Source of the DNA: JBBSBY01 sp038250835
GTDB taxonomy: Bacteria; Desulfobacterota; Desulfomonilia; Desulfomonilales; Desulfomonilaceae
Direction of reading: 5' to 3'
Length of the DNA: 64,000 bases
NCBI GenBank assembly: GCA_038250835.1
Contig: JBBSBY010000006.1
Coordinates: 10,929-74,928 of the forward strand
Made by a program: the position numbers and the translations under genes. Shown here in pieces: positions 52,414-62,086 of the stretch; position 1 is the first letter of the stretch; each line of letters starts with the position of its first letter. The notes under the pieces are model-generated. The model worked only from the letters and a program-made list of their open reading frames with translations. It had not been told where the DNA came from and made no database searches.

Positions 52414-53079
52414 ATGGAAAGGTTCCAAGAAATATTCTCAAAAATACCCAAGCGTTATCGAATTTTAATTGTCGTCGGCGTATGCGCCGTTTTACTCATA
52501 GGGTTTTACTTTCTATTTATATCGGATTTGCGGGATCAAATTGCCGCGCTCGATGCCGCGATTAATCGAACTAAAGTGGAAATAACGAATCAGGAGCGCA
52601 TTTTGGCCGAAGGTCCCAAGCTTAAGGCCCAAATACAAGAGTTGGATCAGCGTCTGCAAACAATGGTCGCCAGCTTGCCTGAAAAGCAGGAGATCGAGGG
52701 ATTGCTCAAAAAAATTACCGATCTTATGAGTGAAACCAACCTGGTCGCCAAAAGATTTGTCCCCGGTCAAGAGCAAAAAAATGAGGAGCTTTACTACGCG
52801 AAAATTCCCATCACCATGAATGTTCGCGGCGATTACCGGCAACAAGGGACTTTTTTTCTTAACTTGAACGGACTACCCAGAATAGTAAATGTCCCCTCCA
52901 TCAAAGTAGGGCCCGCCGGCGGCCTTTCTCCTCGTGAAGCGGAATTGTCGAGAAAATTGGATAAAAGACCATTGGATTCCGAAATTCAGGGTGAAACGTA
53001 TCGGAGATTGAGCGCAGAGGAAATTCAGGAAATCACTCAACGGAAGAAGCAGAAGGCTGGTCCACCTCGGCGTAAATAG
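52414..53079 (+). CDS. pilO: Type IV pilus assembly protein PilO
   Basis: 221 residues from the ATG at 52414; the frame is open to a non-ATG start at 52390 that overlaps pilN, which I do not use. One membrane helix (about 16-37), coiled coil (about 40-90), then the PilO periplasmic domain (LPEKQEIEGLLKKITDL, FFLNLNGLPRIVNVPSIKVG). It dimerises with PilN in the periplasm and binds PilP. It lies 10 nt after pilN. Confidence 0.93.
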   Translation: MERFQEIFSKIPKRYRILIVVGVCAVLLIGFYFLFISDLRDQIAALDAAINRTKVEITNQERILAEGPKLKAQIQELDQRLQTMVASLPEKQEIEGLLKKITDLMSETNLVAKRFVPGQEQKNEELYYAKIPITMNVRGDYRQQGTFFLNLNGLPRIVNVPSIKVGPAGGLSPREAELSRKLDKRPLDSEIQGETYRRLSAEEIQEITQRKKQKAGPPRRK

Positions 53080-53102
53080 TTTAAACCATTCCAGAGGTTA
53101 TT

Positions 53103-54038
53103 ATGAAGCGGCCGCTTAATATAGATAAAAACATAGTTGTGAGAATAGTATTAGGATTTTCCTTTGCCGCATGCGTTTGTGGCTGCCAGGAGGCCAATAT
53201 TGCTATCGATAAGGTGTTGGGCAACGGGCCGGCAATTGTGGCAAAGGAGAGGCTCAAGGCTGAAGCGAGCCCATCTATTATTCCCATTAAACAATCTTTA
53301 CCAGGGACTCCTCCACTTCAAGAGACCGCTAAACCCTCTGATTCTAAAAAAACTTTGCCGGCTCAACAGTCCGGGACTGAATCTCCCGTTAAACCCCAAG
53401 CGGCGTCGGAGAATCTTTTACTAGAGAAACAAACCGCCCCGACGTCTACTCAGGATGTTGAAAAGCCTCAACTTGGGACACCCCTGGAATCCGATCAGCC
53501 GGCCCAAGAAGCCGTGAAAGATAAAGCTAAGCCGGCGCCGACTCCGGCGCAGAATGCTGATCAACCCGGCTCTCCCGGATCGGCAAAAGCCAAACCGGGT
53601 AACCTGACGACCCCTGCTGAGAAGAAAGCGCCCACAACACCGCCAATTGCGAAAGGCAAACGTCGCGTCCCAGGATCGACGCCTCCCCGACCCGGAGAAG
53701 ATGTCGGTCAGCCGCAGGAGTTCGTCATGGGCGGCAGAGGAGATGTTTTTAGGCCACCCACCGATGAGGTGCCCACCGAATGCCCTCCATCGAGACCCTT
53801 ATGCAAGTTCGACAGATCACAGCTAAAGCTGGTGGGCGTGATTCAGGTAAGTGACGGCAATTACAAAGGCATGGTTGAAGATCCGGATGGTCGCGGATAT
53901 TATGTGACGACAGGCATGATGATTGGTCGAGCGACCATAACTCAAATAACCAACCGGGGACTGATACTGTATGATCACAGAAGCAATCAGGATGTCCCCA
54001 TGAATCTTGCGGCGGAAGGTATGCTCAGCGAGAGATAA
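53103..54038 (+). CDS. pilP: Type IV pilus assembly lipoprotein PilP
   Basis: 311 residues. A lipoprotein signal peptide (about 1-24, cleavage before the Cys in CVCGC) is followed by a 160-residue low-complexity Pro/Lys/Ala/Gln-rich linker, much longer than in Pseudomonas, and the C-terminal PilP beta domain (about 225-311, LKLVGVIQVSDGNYKGMVED). PilP joins PilNO to the PilQ secretin. The linker would reach across the periplasm. pilQ, its partner, should follow but does not. Confidence 0.92.
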   Translation: MKRPLNIDKNIVVRIVLGFSFAACVCGCQEANIAIDKVLGNGPAIVAKERLKAEASPSIIPIKQSLPGTPPLQETAKPSDSKKTLPAQQSGTESPVKPQAASENLLLEKQTAPTSTQDVEKPQLGTPLESDQPAQEAVKDKAKPAPTPAQNADQPGSPGSAKAKPGNLTTPAEKKAPTTPPIAKGKRRVPGSTPPRPGEDVGQPQEFVMGGRGDVFRPPTDEVPTECPPSRPLCKFDRSQLKLVGVIQVSDGNYKGMVEDPDGRGYYVTTGMMIGRATITQITNRGLILYDHRSNQDVPMNLAAEGMLSER

Positions 54039-54068
54039 ATTGTTCTCCTGACCACTTGGCGCAGCTTG

Positions 54069-54245
54069 CTAAAAGCAACCCAATTGGCATGACATCAATT
54101 TGATGCCCAGATCATTGAGTAACTCCCCAATTTTGGCTTTGGGAATTCCATGCTCGTCCGCGATGCTAAAAGCGGTTTTGCACGCCATTTTACCTTCTTT
54201 TTGTTTTGCGGTTAATATTTCTTTTATTTCGGCGTCGCTGATCAT
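54069..54245 (-). CDS. 58-residue CQLGCF-type small protein
   Basis: Too short for most gene finders: ATG at 54245, GGAGAG 5 nt upstream, stop at 54071-54069. 58 residues: a helix-turn-helix-like middle (FSIADEHGIPKAKIGELLNDLG) and the C-terminal CQLGCF, which I associate with a conserved family of small proteins near anaerobic oxidoreductases; I do not know its function. One Cys is also at residue 22. It starts 12 nt after the gene before it, so the two are an operon, just beyond an aldehyde ferredoxin oxidoreductase. Confidence 0.7.
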   Translation of the reverse strand: MISDAEIKEILTAKQKEGKMACKTAFSIADEHGIPKAKIGELLNDLGIKLMSCQLGCF

Positions 54246-54257
54246 TTAAGCTCTCCG

Positions 54258-54872
54258 TTATTCAAAATTGCATTTCAAAGTTATTATATCCGAGGCGCCC
54301 GCCAGGATGGTCGGTAGGTCACGTGGAGGCCGAGTATGCCCATCTAACTTCAGGTCCATAAGAAAATCCATAAAACCAATCGAACGGCCATTGATAAATT
54401 CCATGAAATCTTTTGAGCGCAAATCTATTCCCCGTTCCAAAAAAATAGGCCCAATGTCGCCGGCAACAAAGTTGAATAGCTTCACGGTCACGTAACCTTC
54501 CCCGGTTTTAACCTGGGATGGACATGATTTATGGGTGATTTCCTTGCGCATGCCCGAATAAAAGCCGCCCTTACGCAAAGCTGCTCCCACAAATCCCGGC
54601 ATAGAAGAGGATAAAGTCAGAATCGAGCCGTCGTCCACAATAGATTGATTTAGATCATCCACGGACATGCCGTCCAAAAAAATAGTGTTGATCGACTTAT
54701 CTATGTAATTGGCGTCAACTCCGAAGCCCAGCAAAAATTCTTTAACCGAAATACCAACTACAGTTTTGATCTTGAACCCTTGCTGGAAAAGGATAACGAA
54801 AATGGGTTTGGCCGGGTCTCGCCAGACGCACTCTATACACATGCGGCTTATACGATTGTCATTCATCGACAT
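54258..54872 (-). CDS. Unknown protein, possibly with a beta-grasp-like part
   Basis: 204 residues; GGAAG 8 nt before the ATG at 54872 (a second ATG at 54866). Residues about 33-95 have the pattern of MoaD/ThiS-like beta-grasp folds (VKEFLLGFGV, then IFLDGMSVDD, then VDDGSILTLSSSMPG), without the C-terminal Gly-Gly tail. The rest (about 110-204) has mixed beta and alpha with no known motif. It lies 168 bp after the aldehyde ferredoxin oxidoreductase gene with a terminator between, and just before the 58-residue gene. Confidence 0.7.
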   Translation of the reverse strand: MSMNDNRISRMCIECVWRDPAKPIFVILFQQGFKIKTVVGISVKEFLLGFGVDANYIDKSINTIFLDGMSVDDLNQSIVDDGSILTLSSSMPGFVGAALRKGGFYSGMRKEITHKSCPSQVKTGEGYVTVKLFNFVAGDIGPIFLERGIDLRSKDFMEFINGRSIGFMDFLMDLKLDGHTRPPRDLPTILAGASDIITLKCNFE

Positions 54873-55010
54873 TAATCACACTTCCGCAGGGGCTGATCCC
54901 TACTGCGCTCATGCCGCCCTTGATCCAAAAGCTGCTTTCAGTTCCGTATATTAGTATAAATTGACGTGAATTGCGAGTTATGACGGCGGGCAATCAAGGA
55001 TTAACGATTG

Positions 55011-55032
55011 AAAAGGGGCCCTTGCGAGCCCC
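55011..55032 (-). terminator. Terminator after the aldehyde ferredoxin oxidoreductase gene
   Basis: On the minus strand GGGGC (55032-55028) pairs with GCCCC (55019-55015), loop 8 nt, then TTTTC. It starts 8 nt after the stop. It may partly separate the gene from the two small ones downstream. Confidence 0.7.
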
Positions 55033-55039
55033 GCGGCGT

Positions 55040-56776
55040 TTACCAGTTGAATACGTTATCCAATTCAGCGTTCGTAACCTGGAATTTTAAGTTATGGGGC
55101 GGTAGCGCCTCGTTTTTAAAAAATTCCGGTAATCTATCCTGAGCCGAAGTAAATCCTGCCGCATGATTGAACTCTATTTCAGTCTTGAGAACTGATTTTC
55201 CAAGTTCCGTTACGTCATCCGCCGTCAGTGACAATCCATAAAAGGCGTTAATCATATCGATTAAAGCCTGGAATGTCTCAGGTTGATCCAACACCGCAAA
55301 GGCAATAAACAGGCACATTCCAGTTGAATCCACAGCCGCTGTGGCAATCTGCAAATTCCTGGAAAGTTCAATCTGGCCCTCCGGTGATTGCGGATCAACG
55401 AAACCGCCGACTTTCAATATGTTGGTCGCTACAGCGTAACCGGCCGTATGATCCGCGCCCATGGGGCTGGTGGCGTATGTGACCCCTATGCCCTGAACTC
55501 CACGAGGATCGTACGCCGGCATAGCCTGATTCTTGACCACTGGGACTCTCTCGACGCCGAATGCCTTGCCTGTTACCGCTGCGCCGCTGCCTAAAATTCG
55601 TCCAAGATAAGATCCTTTACCTACCTCATGGATAAGGTTGAGGGCGGCCTCGACATCTCCGAATTTCGCTACGCCGCCTTCCATGGCCACTCCGATAGTT
55701 GCGCCCATTTCAATGGTATCAATGCCGTAGTCATCATCCAATCTGTCCATCATAGCAATTGCGTCTAAATCGCTGATGCCGCAGTTGCCGCCATGGGCCC
55801 AGACGGTCTCGTATTCCGGCTGTTTAGTAAGGTATTTCCCATCCGGACCATGGTATGTGCCTGAGCACCGGATAATGCAGCCTCTATGGCAACCGTGGGT
55901 CGCTGAGCCTCCACGCTCAATTTCAACCGCTGCCTGGGTTTCGCCGCTGATCTTTTCACAACCCTCAAAGCGGCCCGATGAAAAGTTGTTTGTCGGATAA
56001 GCGCCGGCTTCGTTCAATACGTTCGTGAGCACATTGGTCCCAAAAGCAGGGAGACCTTCTCCCGTCACAGGATGAGATTTCAGACCGGCAACCCACTGCT
56101 GATTAGCGGCTTTGAACTTTTCAGGATCTTTGGGCGATCTCATTTTTGCGCCGGTATCGTCGATTACTATCAGTTTCACGCCCTTTGATCCCATGACCGC
56201 GCCGACACCACCGCGCCCGGCGTGACGAGTGGGGCGAGTCTCCATATCAGTGCATGCGATTGACGCGGCGGCCAATTTCATTTCACCGGCTTGACCGATG
56301 GATATAAAGGAAGGCTTGTCTCCGAATTCGGCCTTTGCTTTATCTACAACGGCATAGTTACCCAAACCTTTTAGGCTGTTATCCGGAGTGATCTTAACAC
56401 CGTCTTTGTTGATCACGATTTTGTACAGAGTGTCGTCTTCAGGCTTGCCTTCAAGAATCACCGCAGCATAGCCGAGTCTCGCCAGCATTTGAGACGGCAT
56501 ACCCCCCGCGTTGGATTCTTTGATGCCGCCGGTCAAAGGACTTTTGCAACCCATGGAGATTCTGCCGGACATTGCGGCAACCGAGCCGGATAACATACCC
56601 GGAGAAATAACAAGCTTGTTGTCGGCGCTTAATGGGTGAGCCAGAGGCGGCACTTCTTTGGCGACTATTGTTGAAGTCATAGCGCGACCGCCTAAGCCTG
56701 AATACTGCCCGACGCCTTCTTCAGTAACTTGCGGGCCGCCTTTGGCGCCCATGTTGATCCTAACAATTTTGTCCAT
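55040..56776 (-). CDS. Aldehyde ferredoxin oxidoreductase family tungsten enzyme
   Basis: 578 residues, slightly short of the 605-620 common in archaeal AOR. The N-terminal cofactor domain (about 1-200) ends RHAGRGGVGAVMGSKGVKL; three cluster ligands are Cys296, Cys300 and Cys304 in HGCHRGCIIRCSG, with spacing x3, x3 rather than the classic x2, x3, and the fourth is in TGMCLFIAF near 500. These enzymes bind two tungstopterins and a 4Fe-4S centre and interconvert aldehydes (or carboxylic acids) with ferredoxin. Substrate unknown. It is divergent from mutS across 404 bp. Confidence 0.93.
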   Translation of the reverse strand: MDKIVRINMGAKGGPQVTEEGVGQYSGLGGRAMTSTIVAKEVPPLAHPLSADNKLVISPGMLSGSVAAMSGRISMGCKSPLTGGIKESNAGGMPSQMLARLGYAAVILEGKPEDDTLYKIVINKDGVKITPDNSLKGLGNYAVVDKAKAEFGDKPSFISIGQAGEMKLAAASIACTDMETRPTRHAGRGGVGAVMGSKGVKLIVIDDTGAKMRSPKDPEKFKAANQQWVAGLKSHPVTGEGLPAFGTNVLTNVLNEAGAYPTNNFSSGRFEGCEKISGETQAAVEIERGGSATHGCHRGCIIRCSGTYHGPDGKYLTKQPEYETVWAHGGNCGISDLDAIAMMDRLDDDYGIDTIEMGATIGVAMEGGVAKFGDVEAALNLIHEVGKGSYLGRILGSGAAVTGKAFGVERVPVVKNQAMPAYDPRGVQGIGVTYATSPMGADHTAGYAVATNILKVGGFVDPQSPEGQIELSRNLQIATAAVDSTGMCLFIAFAVLDQPETFQALIDMINAFYGLSLTADDVTELGKSVLKTEIEFNHAAGFTSAQDRLPEFFKNEALPPHNLKFQVTNAELDNVFNW

Positions 56777-57180
56777 TCAAAGGCCTCCCTTTCTAAGGAA
56801 CAGGTTATGGTTCTTGAATAAAATACTTTTCACGTGAATTAGGTGTTTGACGTTAAGGTCACTCGAAGTTCAACTTATAATTAATAGTAACTTGAATTTG
56901 GCGTGAGTCAAGTAGAAAAGAAGCGCAAGCGTATAATATTATTAACTTTTATGTCAGGGGAGACATAAGGCCTATCCCACTTCATTAACGATTTCGAACT
57001 TTCGGGGATTATCCTCGAAGGTTTTACAGGTAATTATTTAATTACACAGCTACAGCGTTGCTCATAACTTTAGAATGTATTTGAGAAACTCTACGGAAAA
57101 CGCACTGCAAAAATATGACTTTGTCGACGCATTTGATATAAATGTAAGTTATCTCCAATCTCCAAATTGAGGATTTTATT
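56777..57180. other. Divergent intergenic region of AOR and mutS
   Basis: 404 bp, AT-rich, with promoters for both genes expected. A hairpin TTATGTC / GACATAA with a 6-nt loop is near 56949-56968. No gene and no sure promoter boxes. Confidence 0.55.
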
Positions 57181-59790
57181 TTGGGCGACGATGTATTGAC
57201 ACCCATGATGCGCCAATATACCGAAAGCAAGGCTCGGCATCCCGACGCAATATTGCTTTTTCGCATGGGTGATTTCTATGAGATGTTTTTCGATGACGCC
57301 AAAAAGGCGGCAAGACTTTTAGATATTGCCCTGACCAGTAGAGACAAGGAAAAAAGTGTTCCCATGTGCGGGTTTCCGCATCACGCCGCCTCGGGATATA
57401 TATCCAAGTTGCTGGCCGCGGGTGAACGGGTAGCCGTTTGCGATCAGATGGAAGATCCTCGCAAAGCCAAAGGCATAGTCAAACGTGAGGTTACTCGGGT
57501 TTTAACTCCAGGGCTCACGGATGAGCCTGGGTCTATGCGCTCGGATGAAAATCACTTCCTTGCGGCAATTGCGCCGACGACTAAACAAATTGGACTCGCT
57601 ATTTTCGATCTATCTACCGGGATTCTTATGGTTACCGCCGTAAATGACCCCAATTTGGCCTATCAAGAGCTTGTTCGTATTAATCCAAAGGAGATCCTTG
57701 TTCCTGATGGGATGAATTCAGATCATCCGTTATCGAATTTAATTAAAGATCAGTTTTATTTGCATGAGATCGAGGATGGGATAACGGATTCCCAGGCTTG
57801 CTCGAATGTTATTAAAGATCAATACGGAGTACAATCCTTGGACGGATTTGGTTTGTCCGAAACCGTTCTTATTGTAGCCGTGGGTTCGATCCTGAATTAC
57901 GTAAAGCAGTCCAGGAGCGAAACTCCAGCTCACATTCAAGAGCCGCGAGTCTATCATCTCGGTAATTTTATGACGCTGGATCAAAGCGCCATAAAAAATC
58001 TCGAGATCTTTCGTAATTTGAAAGACGGCACTGTTTCAGGATCACTGATCGAACTCATAGATAAAACTCGAACTCCCATGGGCGCCAGATTGCTTAAACA
58101 ATGGGTTAGCTATCCACTAATGGATGTGGCTGAGATAAGAAGGCGCGGGGAAGCGGTCGAAGCCATGTTAAACAGTGGGATTTCGAGGGCCGAAATACGT
58201 GATGTTCTCGCAAAAATCAGCGATATTGAACGCATAGCCGGTAAAATATCGCTTCGCAATGCCCTACCCAGAGATCTCGTGCAACTTAGGCTATCAATCG
58301 AACGAATTCCACATTTACTGCAACTTCTTGCCGACATTGATTCCGAAATGTGCGCCGAGATTGCAGGCATGGATGACTTGTCTTATGTGGCTTTGGCCAT
58401 AGCCGCTGTTTTGGTCGATAATCCTCCCCCCGGAATGAAGGAAGGCGGCATAATCAAACCCGGCTACAACATTGAACTCGACGAGCTTCGAGATGTAAAG
58501 CTTCACGGTAAGGAGTGGATCGCGGGCATAGAGGAGAGAGAACGCCGGACAACCGGGATTCAGAATTTGAAAGTCGGGTACAATAAGGTTTTTGGTTACT
58601 ACATTGAGATTACCAGGAGCCACTTACACAAGGCGCCGATAGATTATGTGCGCAAACAGACATTAGTGAACGCTGAACGCTACATAACCGAAGAATTAAA
58701 AGATTACGAATTCAAGGTTTTGAACGCCCAAGACCGCATTCTCCAGATAGAAAACGAAATATTTGAACTTTTGCGAACTAAACTGATTGAGGTCATTCCA
58801 CGCATTCAACAAACCGCATCGGCCATCGCAATCTTGGATGTTTTATCATCCTTTGCCGAAACGGCGGCCAAGAATGGATATGTCCGGCCCGACGTAAACA
58901 CCTTTGATGAAATCCACATTCAAGAAGGAAGACATCCTGTCGTGGAGACCTTTAACACGTTGGAATCCTATGTGCCCAACGATATTAAGCTCAATCGATC
59001 ATCAGATCAGATTCTTGTAATCACAGGGCCGAACATGGCCGGCAAATCGACCTACATGCGTCAGGTGGCGTTGATCGTAATAATGGCTCAGATGGGTAGC
59101 TTCGTGTCGGCTTCCAAGGCGGTGATCGGTATTGTTGATCGCATTTTTACCAGAATAGGAGCAGCGGACTACCTTGCGTTCGGCCAGTCAACTTTCATGG
59201 TTGAGATGAACGAAACAGCGGAAATATTGCACAATTCCACAGAGAAGTCACTGGTGCTCTTGGATGAAGTGGGAAGAGGGACAAGCACATTTGATGGATT
59301 ATCCATAGCATGGGCCGTCACTGAGTACCTGCATGATAAAATCGATGGGACACCTCGCACTATGTTTGCCACTCATTATCATGAATTGACGGATATTTCG
59401 CTGATTAAAGAGCGTGTAAAAAATTATACGATCGCCGTCCGAGAATGGAAGGATAAGATTATTTTTTTAAGGAAAATAATTCCCGGCGGAGCTAATCGAT
59501 CGTATGGAATTCAGGTCGCAAAGCTCGCCGGCATTCCTGAGGCTGTAATTTCCAGAGCAAAGCAAATTTTGGAGAATCTTGAAAAAGAGGAAATCGATCC
59601 TAAGGGACGCCCGAAGTTGTCGAAGAGTCGAGGCGAGAAAAAAGCCGGCAGTCGGAATGCTCTCCAGATCGACCTATTTGGGCGAATAGGCGATGATCTG
59701 TTTAAAGAATTATCAGATTTCGATATTGACAACTCGACGCCCGTGGAAGCTCTAAAGAAAATTGAAGAATGGCGAAAAAAGTATTGTTGA
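57181..59790 (+). CDS. mutS: DNA mismatch repair protein MutS
   Basis: 869 residues from a TTG start with GAGG 8 nt upstream; no ATG fits the N-terminal DVLTPMMRQY as well. Mismatch-binding domain with the Phe-x-Glu motif GDFYEMF (about 27-33), connector, lever and clamp, and the ATPase domain with GPNMAGKSTY (Walker A), the LLDEVGRGTST Walker B, and ATHYHELT. Full length. It recognises mispairs and recruits MutL; mutL is not in the window. Confidence 0.96.
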   Translation: MGDDVLTPMMRQYTESKARHPDAILLFRMGDFYEMFFDDAKKAARLLDIALTSRDKEKSVPMCGFPHHAASGYISKLLAAGERVAVCDQMEDPRKAKGIVKREVTRVLTPGLTDEPGSMRSDENHFLAAIAPTTKQIGLAIFDLSTGILMVTAVNDPNLAYQELVRINPKEILVPDGMNSDHPLSNLIKDQFYLHEIEDGITDSQACSNVIKDQYGVQSLDGFGLSETVLIVAVGSILNYVKQSRSETPAHIQEPRVYHLGNFMTLDQSAIKNLEIFRNLKDGTVSGSLIELIDKTRTPMGARLLKQWVSYPLMDVAEIRRRGEAVEAMLNSGISRAEIRDVLAKISDIERIAGKISLRNALPRDLVQLRLSIERIPHLLQLLADIDSEMCAEIAGMDDLSYVALAIAAVLVDNPPPGMKEGGIIKPGYNIELDELRDVKLHGKEWIAGIEERERRTTGIQNLKVGYNKVFGYYIEITRSHLHKAPIDYVRKQTLVNAERYITEELKDYEFKVLNAQDRILQIENEIFELLRTKLIEVIPRIQQTASAIAILDVLSSFAETAAKNGYVRPDVNTFDEIHIQEGRHPVVETFNTLESYVPNDIKLNRSSDQILVITGPNMAGKSTYMRQVALIVIMAQMGSFVSASKAVIGIVDRIFTRIGAADYLAFGQSTFMVEMNETAEILHNSTEKSLVLLDEVGRGTSTFDGLSIAWAVTEYLHDKIDGTPRTMFATHYHELTDISLIKERVKNYTIAVREWKDKIIFLRKIIPGGANRSYGIQVAKLAGIPEAVISRAKQILENLEKEEIDPKGRPKLSKSRGEKKAGSRNALQIDLFGRIGDDLFKELSDFDIDNSTPVEALKKIEEWRKKYC

Positions 59791-59956
59791 GGTTCCGTAT
59801 TGCTATTATTTAATATTTTACTTTAAATTTGATATTTAAGTCATAACAATTTTTTATGATATAGTAATTGCAGGTATATTCTTTTTGTGGTATTCTTATC
59901 CAACTCCGGAAGATTTTTCGCATAAAGCTTATCTTCCAGTTTTATAGGAGGCCGCA

Positions 59957-60922
59957 ATGCGCCGTTTTAGCCGTCTATTTTACCTGCTTGTAATTGCCGG
60001 TTGTCTTTACTTCCCGATTACTTCCCACGGCTATGTGGCATATGAATCGCATGTATTCTTTTCCCAGGCGTTGACTCACGACGTGATGAAGCTTCTTCCT
60101 AGAGCCATGGGGAATTATATTTTTCAAAATAGATATGACTATTTTCGAGGATTCACATACATGGCGCGGGATAGGCGCAATTCAATCTACAAAAACAAAG
60201 ACCTTGAGGAGATCAGGAGGGAAGCTTACGAGCGACTAATGCGGGATATACCTTTCTGCGTCGAGGCCCTCAAAGGTGGAGAGTTAAAACTAGATACCAA
60301 TGGCAATAATGTGGCCGGTAGATTGGGTATGATCGCTTATTCCATAGCTTTACTCAAAATGCCGGAATTCCCCGATCTGGAGTATTTAGAAAAATTTGTC
60401 AGAAGTTTTGAAGAGTCCATAGTTAATAATCTTGTGGATATTCGTGTATTTTACGACGGCTACGGGGACTTTGTGTGTTTGGGCGATTTGATGGAGCGTT
60501 TTAAGCCCGAAGAAATGCCTGCGTTTGTTCATCAGAGAAACCCGCTATATGCCGCTGAAATGAAAGAAGATATATTTGCTCCATTTAGGCCGCCGGACAA
60601 GTTCAATCGCTTAATAGTTCTAACAAACGTCGATTATAACCGATTTTACACAAACATGATTAATGATATACTTGACGCTTTCGTATATATTTGGAAATGT
60701 TCAGGCATGGATTTAGCTCACCCCTCCTACGGAGCTCCTCCCGGAACAATGGTTATCCGACACCTAAGGGGTCGCGTTGGAAACTCAGCCGGTGTTTTAG
60801 CCAAGCCTTCTCTGGAGCCGATCGCCTTCAGACCTCCCCCACCTCGGCCTCTCTATCGTGGGCAGGGCGGGCAAGGTCAATATCAAGGTGAACAACCTCC
60901 GCCGCCAAACATGAATCAGTGA
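59957..60922 (+). CDS. Secreted protein with a His/Asp-rich start, unknown
   Basis: 321 residues. AGGAGG 6 nt before the ATG. A signal peptide (1-25, ending SHG) is followed by a helical body: SHVFFSQALTHDVMKLLPRAM near residue 32 and YDYFRGFTYMARD near 56. His, Asp and Tyr residues there recall zinc-dependent phospholipase C/S1-P1 nuclease folds, but the full set of ligands is not shown. The last 40 residues are Pro/Gly/Gln-rich. I do not name a function. It is convergent with xerD. Confidence 0.7.
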   Translation: MRRFSRLFYLLVIAGCLYFPITSHGYVAYESHVFFSQALTHDVMKLLPRAMGNYIFQNRYDYFRGFTYMARDRRNSIYKNKDLEEIRREAYERLMRDIPFCVEALKGGELKLDTNGNNVAGRLGMIAYSIALLKMPEFPDLEYLEKFVRSFEESIVNNLVDIRVFYDGYGDFVCLGDLMERFKPEEMPAFVHQRNPLYAAEMKEDIFAPFRPPDKFNRLIVLTNVDYNRFYTNMINDILDAFVYIWKCSGMDLAHPSYGAPPGTMVIRHLRGRVGNSAGVLAKPSLEPIAFRPPPPRPLYRGQGGQGQYQGEQPPPPNMNQ

Positions 60923-60946
60923 GAATGTTGAAGTAGTTATAGCCGC

Positions 60947-61840
60947 CTAAGCTCTTGGATGATATTTAGAATGAATTTGTTTTAATCTGCGCTGGGCCAC
61001 ATGCGTGTAGATTTCGGTTGACGATATGTCCGAATGGCCCAGCATAAGTTGCACGTATCTAAGGTCGGCGTCATTTTGTATGAGATGTGTCGCGAAGGAA
61101 TGACGCAAGCTGTGCGGCGATATGTTCTTTGCGATTCCGGCCTCCAAACTGATCTTTTTTATTATTTTCCAGAAGCCTACCCTTGTCATGGGTTTTCCCC
61201 TTCGTCTGGTTACAAAAAGATAATCGCTTCTAAACTGTTGTTTCAGTAGAGGTCGGGCAGCGTCGATATACTTCAGTAACATTTGAGAAGCCGGAATACC
61301 CATGGGCACAATTCTCTCTTTAGCCCCTTTTCCTGTGACAATCACACAGCCCACCTCAAAATCAACTTGGCTCATCGTCAATCCTATAAGTTCCGAGACT
61401 CTTAACCCGGAGGCGTACAGTAGTTCCAGCATGGCTCGATTGCGTAATCCTTCCGGAGAATTAAGCGATATCGAAGCGAGTAGTCGGTCAACTTCATCCA
61501 TGTTGAGAAATGCAGGCAAGGTTCTTGGCAGATTTGGCGAGTCAATCCCTTCACAAGGATCTTCCGATAAGTACTTCATTTCGACCAAAAATTTTGCGAA
61601 TGCCCTTAAACACGAGACCTTTCTTGCGCGAGTTCTGGGCTTTGCGCCGGCTAAGTCCAGTTTGATAAGGAATTCCCTTACCATTAATTTTGAAAACATG
61701 GAAACATCGCTGTCGCGGGCGTCCAAACGCTTACAAAAGTCCAGTAGGTCGGATCGATATGAACTTATTGTCAGTTTTGCGAGACCGCGATCAATCCTAA
61801 GATAATCCAGAAAGGCCGGTATAGCGGTATTGAAAAGCAT
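60947..61840 (-). CDS. xerD: Tyrosine recombinase XerD-like
   Basis: 297 residues from the ATG at 61840, the family length; the frame is open to 61903 but the added 21 residues are not family-like. N-terminal core-binding domain (1-100), catalytic domain with Arg (ASGLRVSEL), Lys (GKGAKER), His-x-x-Arg (HSLRHSF), His (LGHSDI) and the nucleophile Tyr (TEIYTHV). It resolves chromosome dimers at dif with a partner. No integrase context (no att-like repeats, no phage genes), so a housekeeping role is likely; a partner XerC is not here. Confidence 0.92.
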   Translation of the reverse strand: MLFNTAIPAFLDYLRIDRGLAKLTISSYRSDLLDFCKRLDARDSDVSMFSKLMVREFLIKLDLAGAKPRTRARKVSCLRAFAKFLVEMKYLSEDPCEGIDSPNLPRTLPAFLNMDEVDRLLASISLNSPEGLRNRAMLELLYASGLRVSELIGLTMSQVDFEVGCVIVTGKGAKERIVPMGIPASQMLLKYIDAARPLLKQQFRSDYLFVTRRRGKPMTRVGFWKIIKKISLEAGIAKNISPHSLRHSFATHLIQNDADLRYVQLMLGHSDISSTEIYTHVAQRRLKQIHSKYHPRA

Positions 61841-62086
61841 ATGGGGTTTCTCGAAAGTTCGGTGGAATAAGGCCTCTGATGGTGATAAGCTCTGAATTAT
61901 CACGAAGCTTTAAATTATGTAATCCGAACCGTATGATAAAAGAAATTATTATTATATAGTGATTACTTTAAAGAATCAGTAGACGTATTTTCACGCGAAT
62001 ATTAGGCTTAGTTTCTCATAGATTTTCAATTTGCGAACCTAGACCACCTGAGTTTAGGTACGAGTGTAATTGGACATGGAACTCGG

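Noticed and set aside
60947..61903. Phage integrase at the xerD-like gene.
   Set aside because: No phage genes, att-like repeats or tRNA gene lie beside it; length and motifs fit housekeeping XerD.
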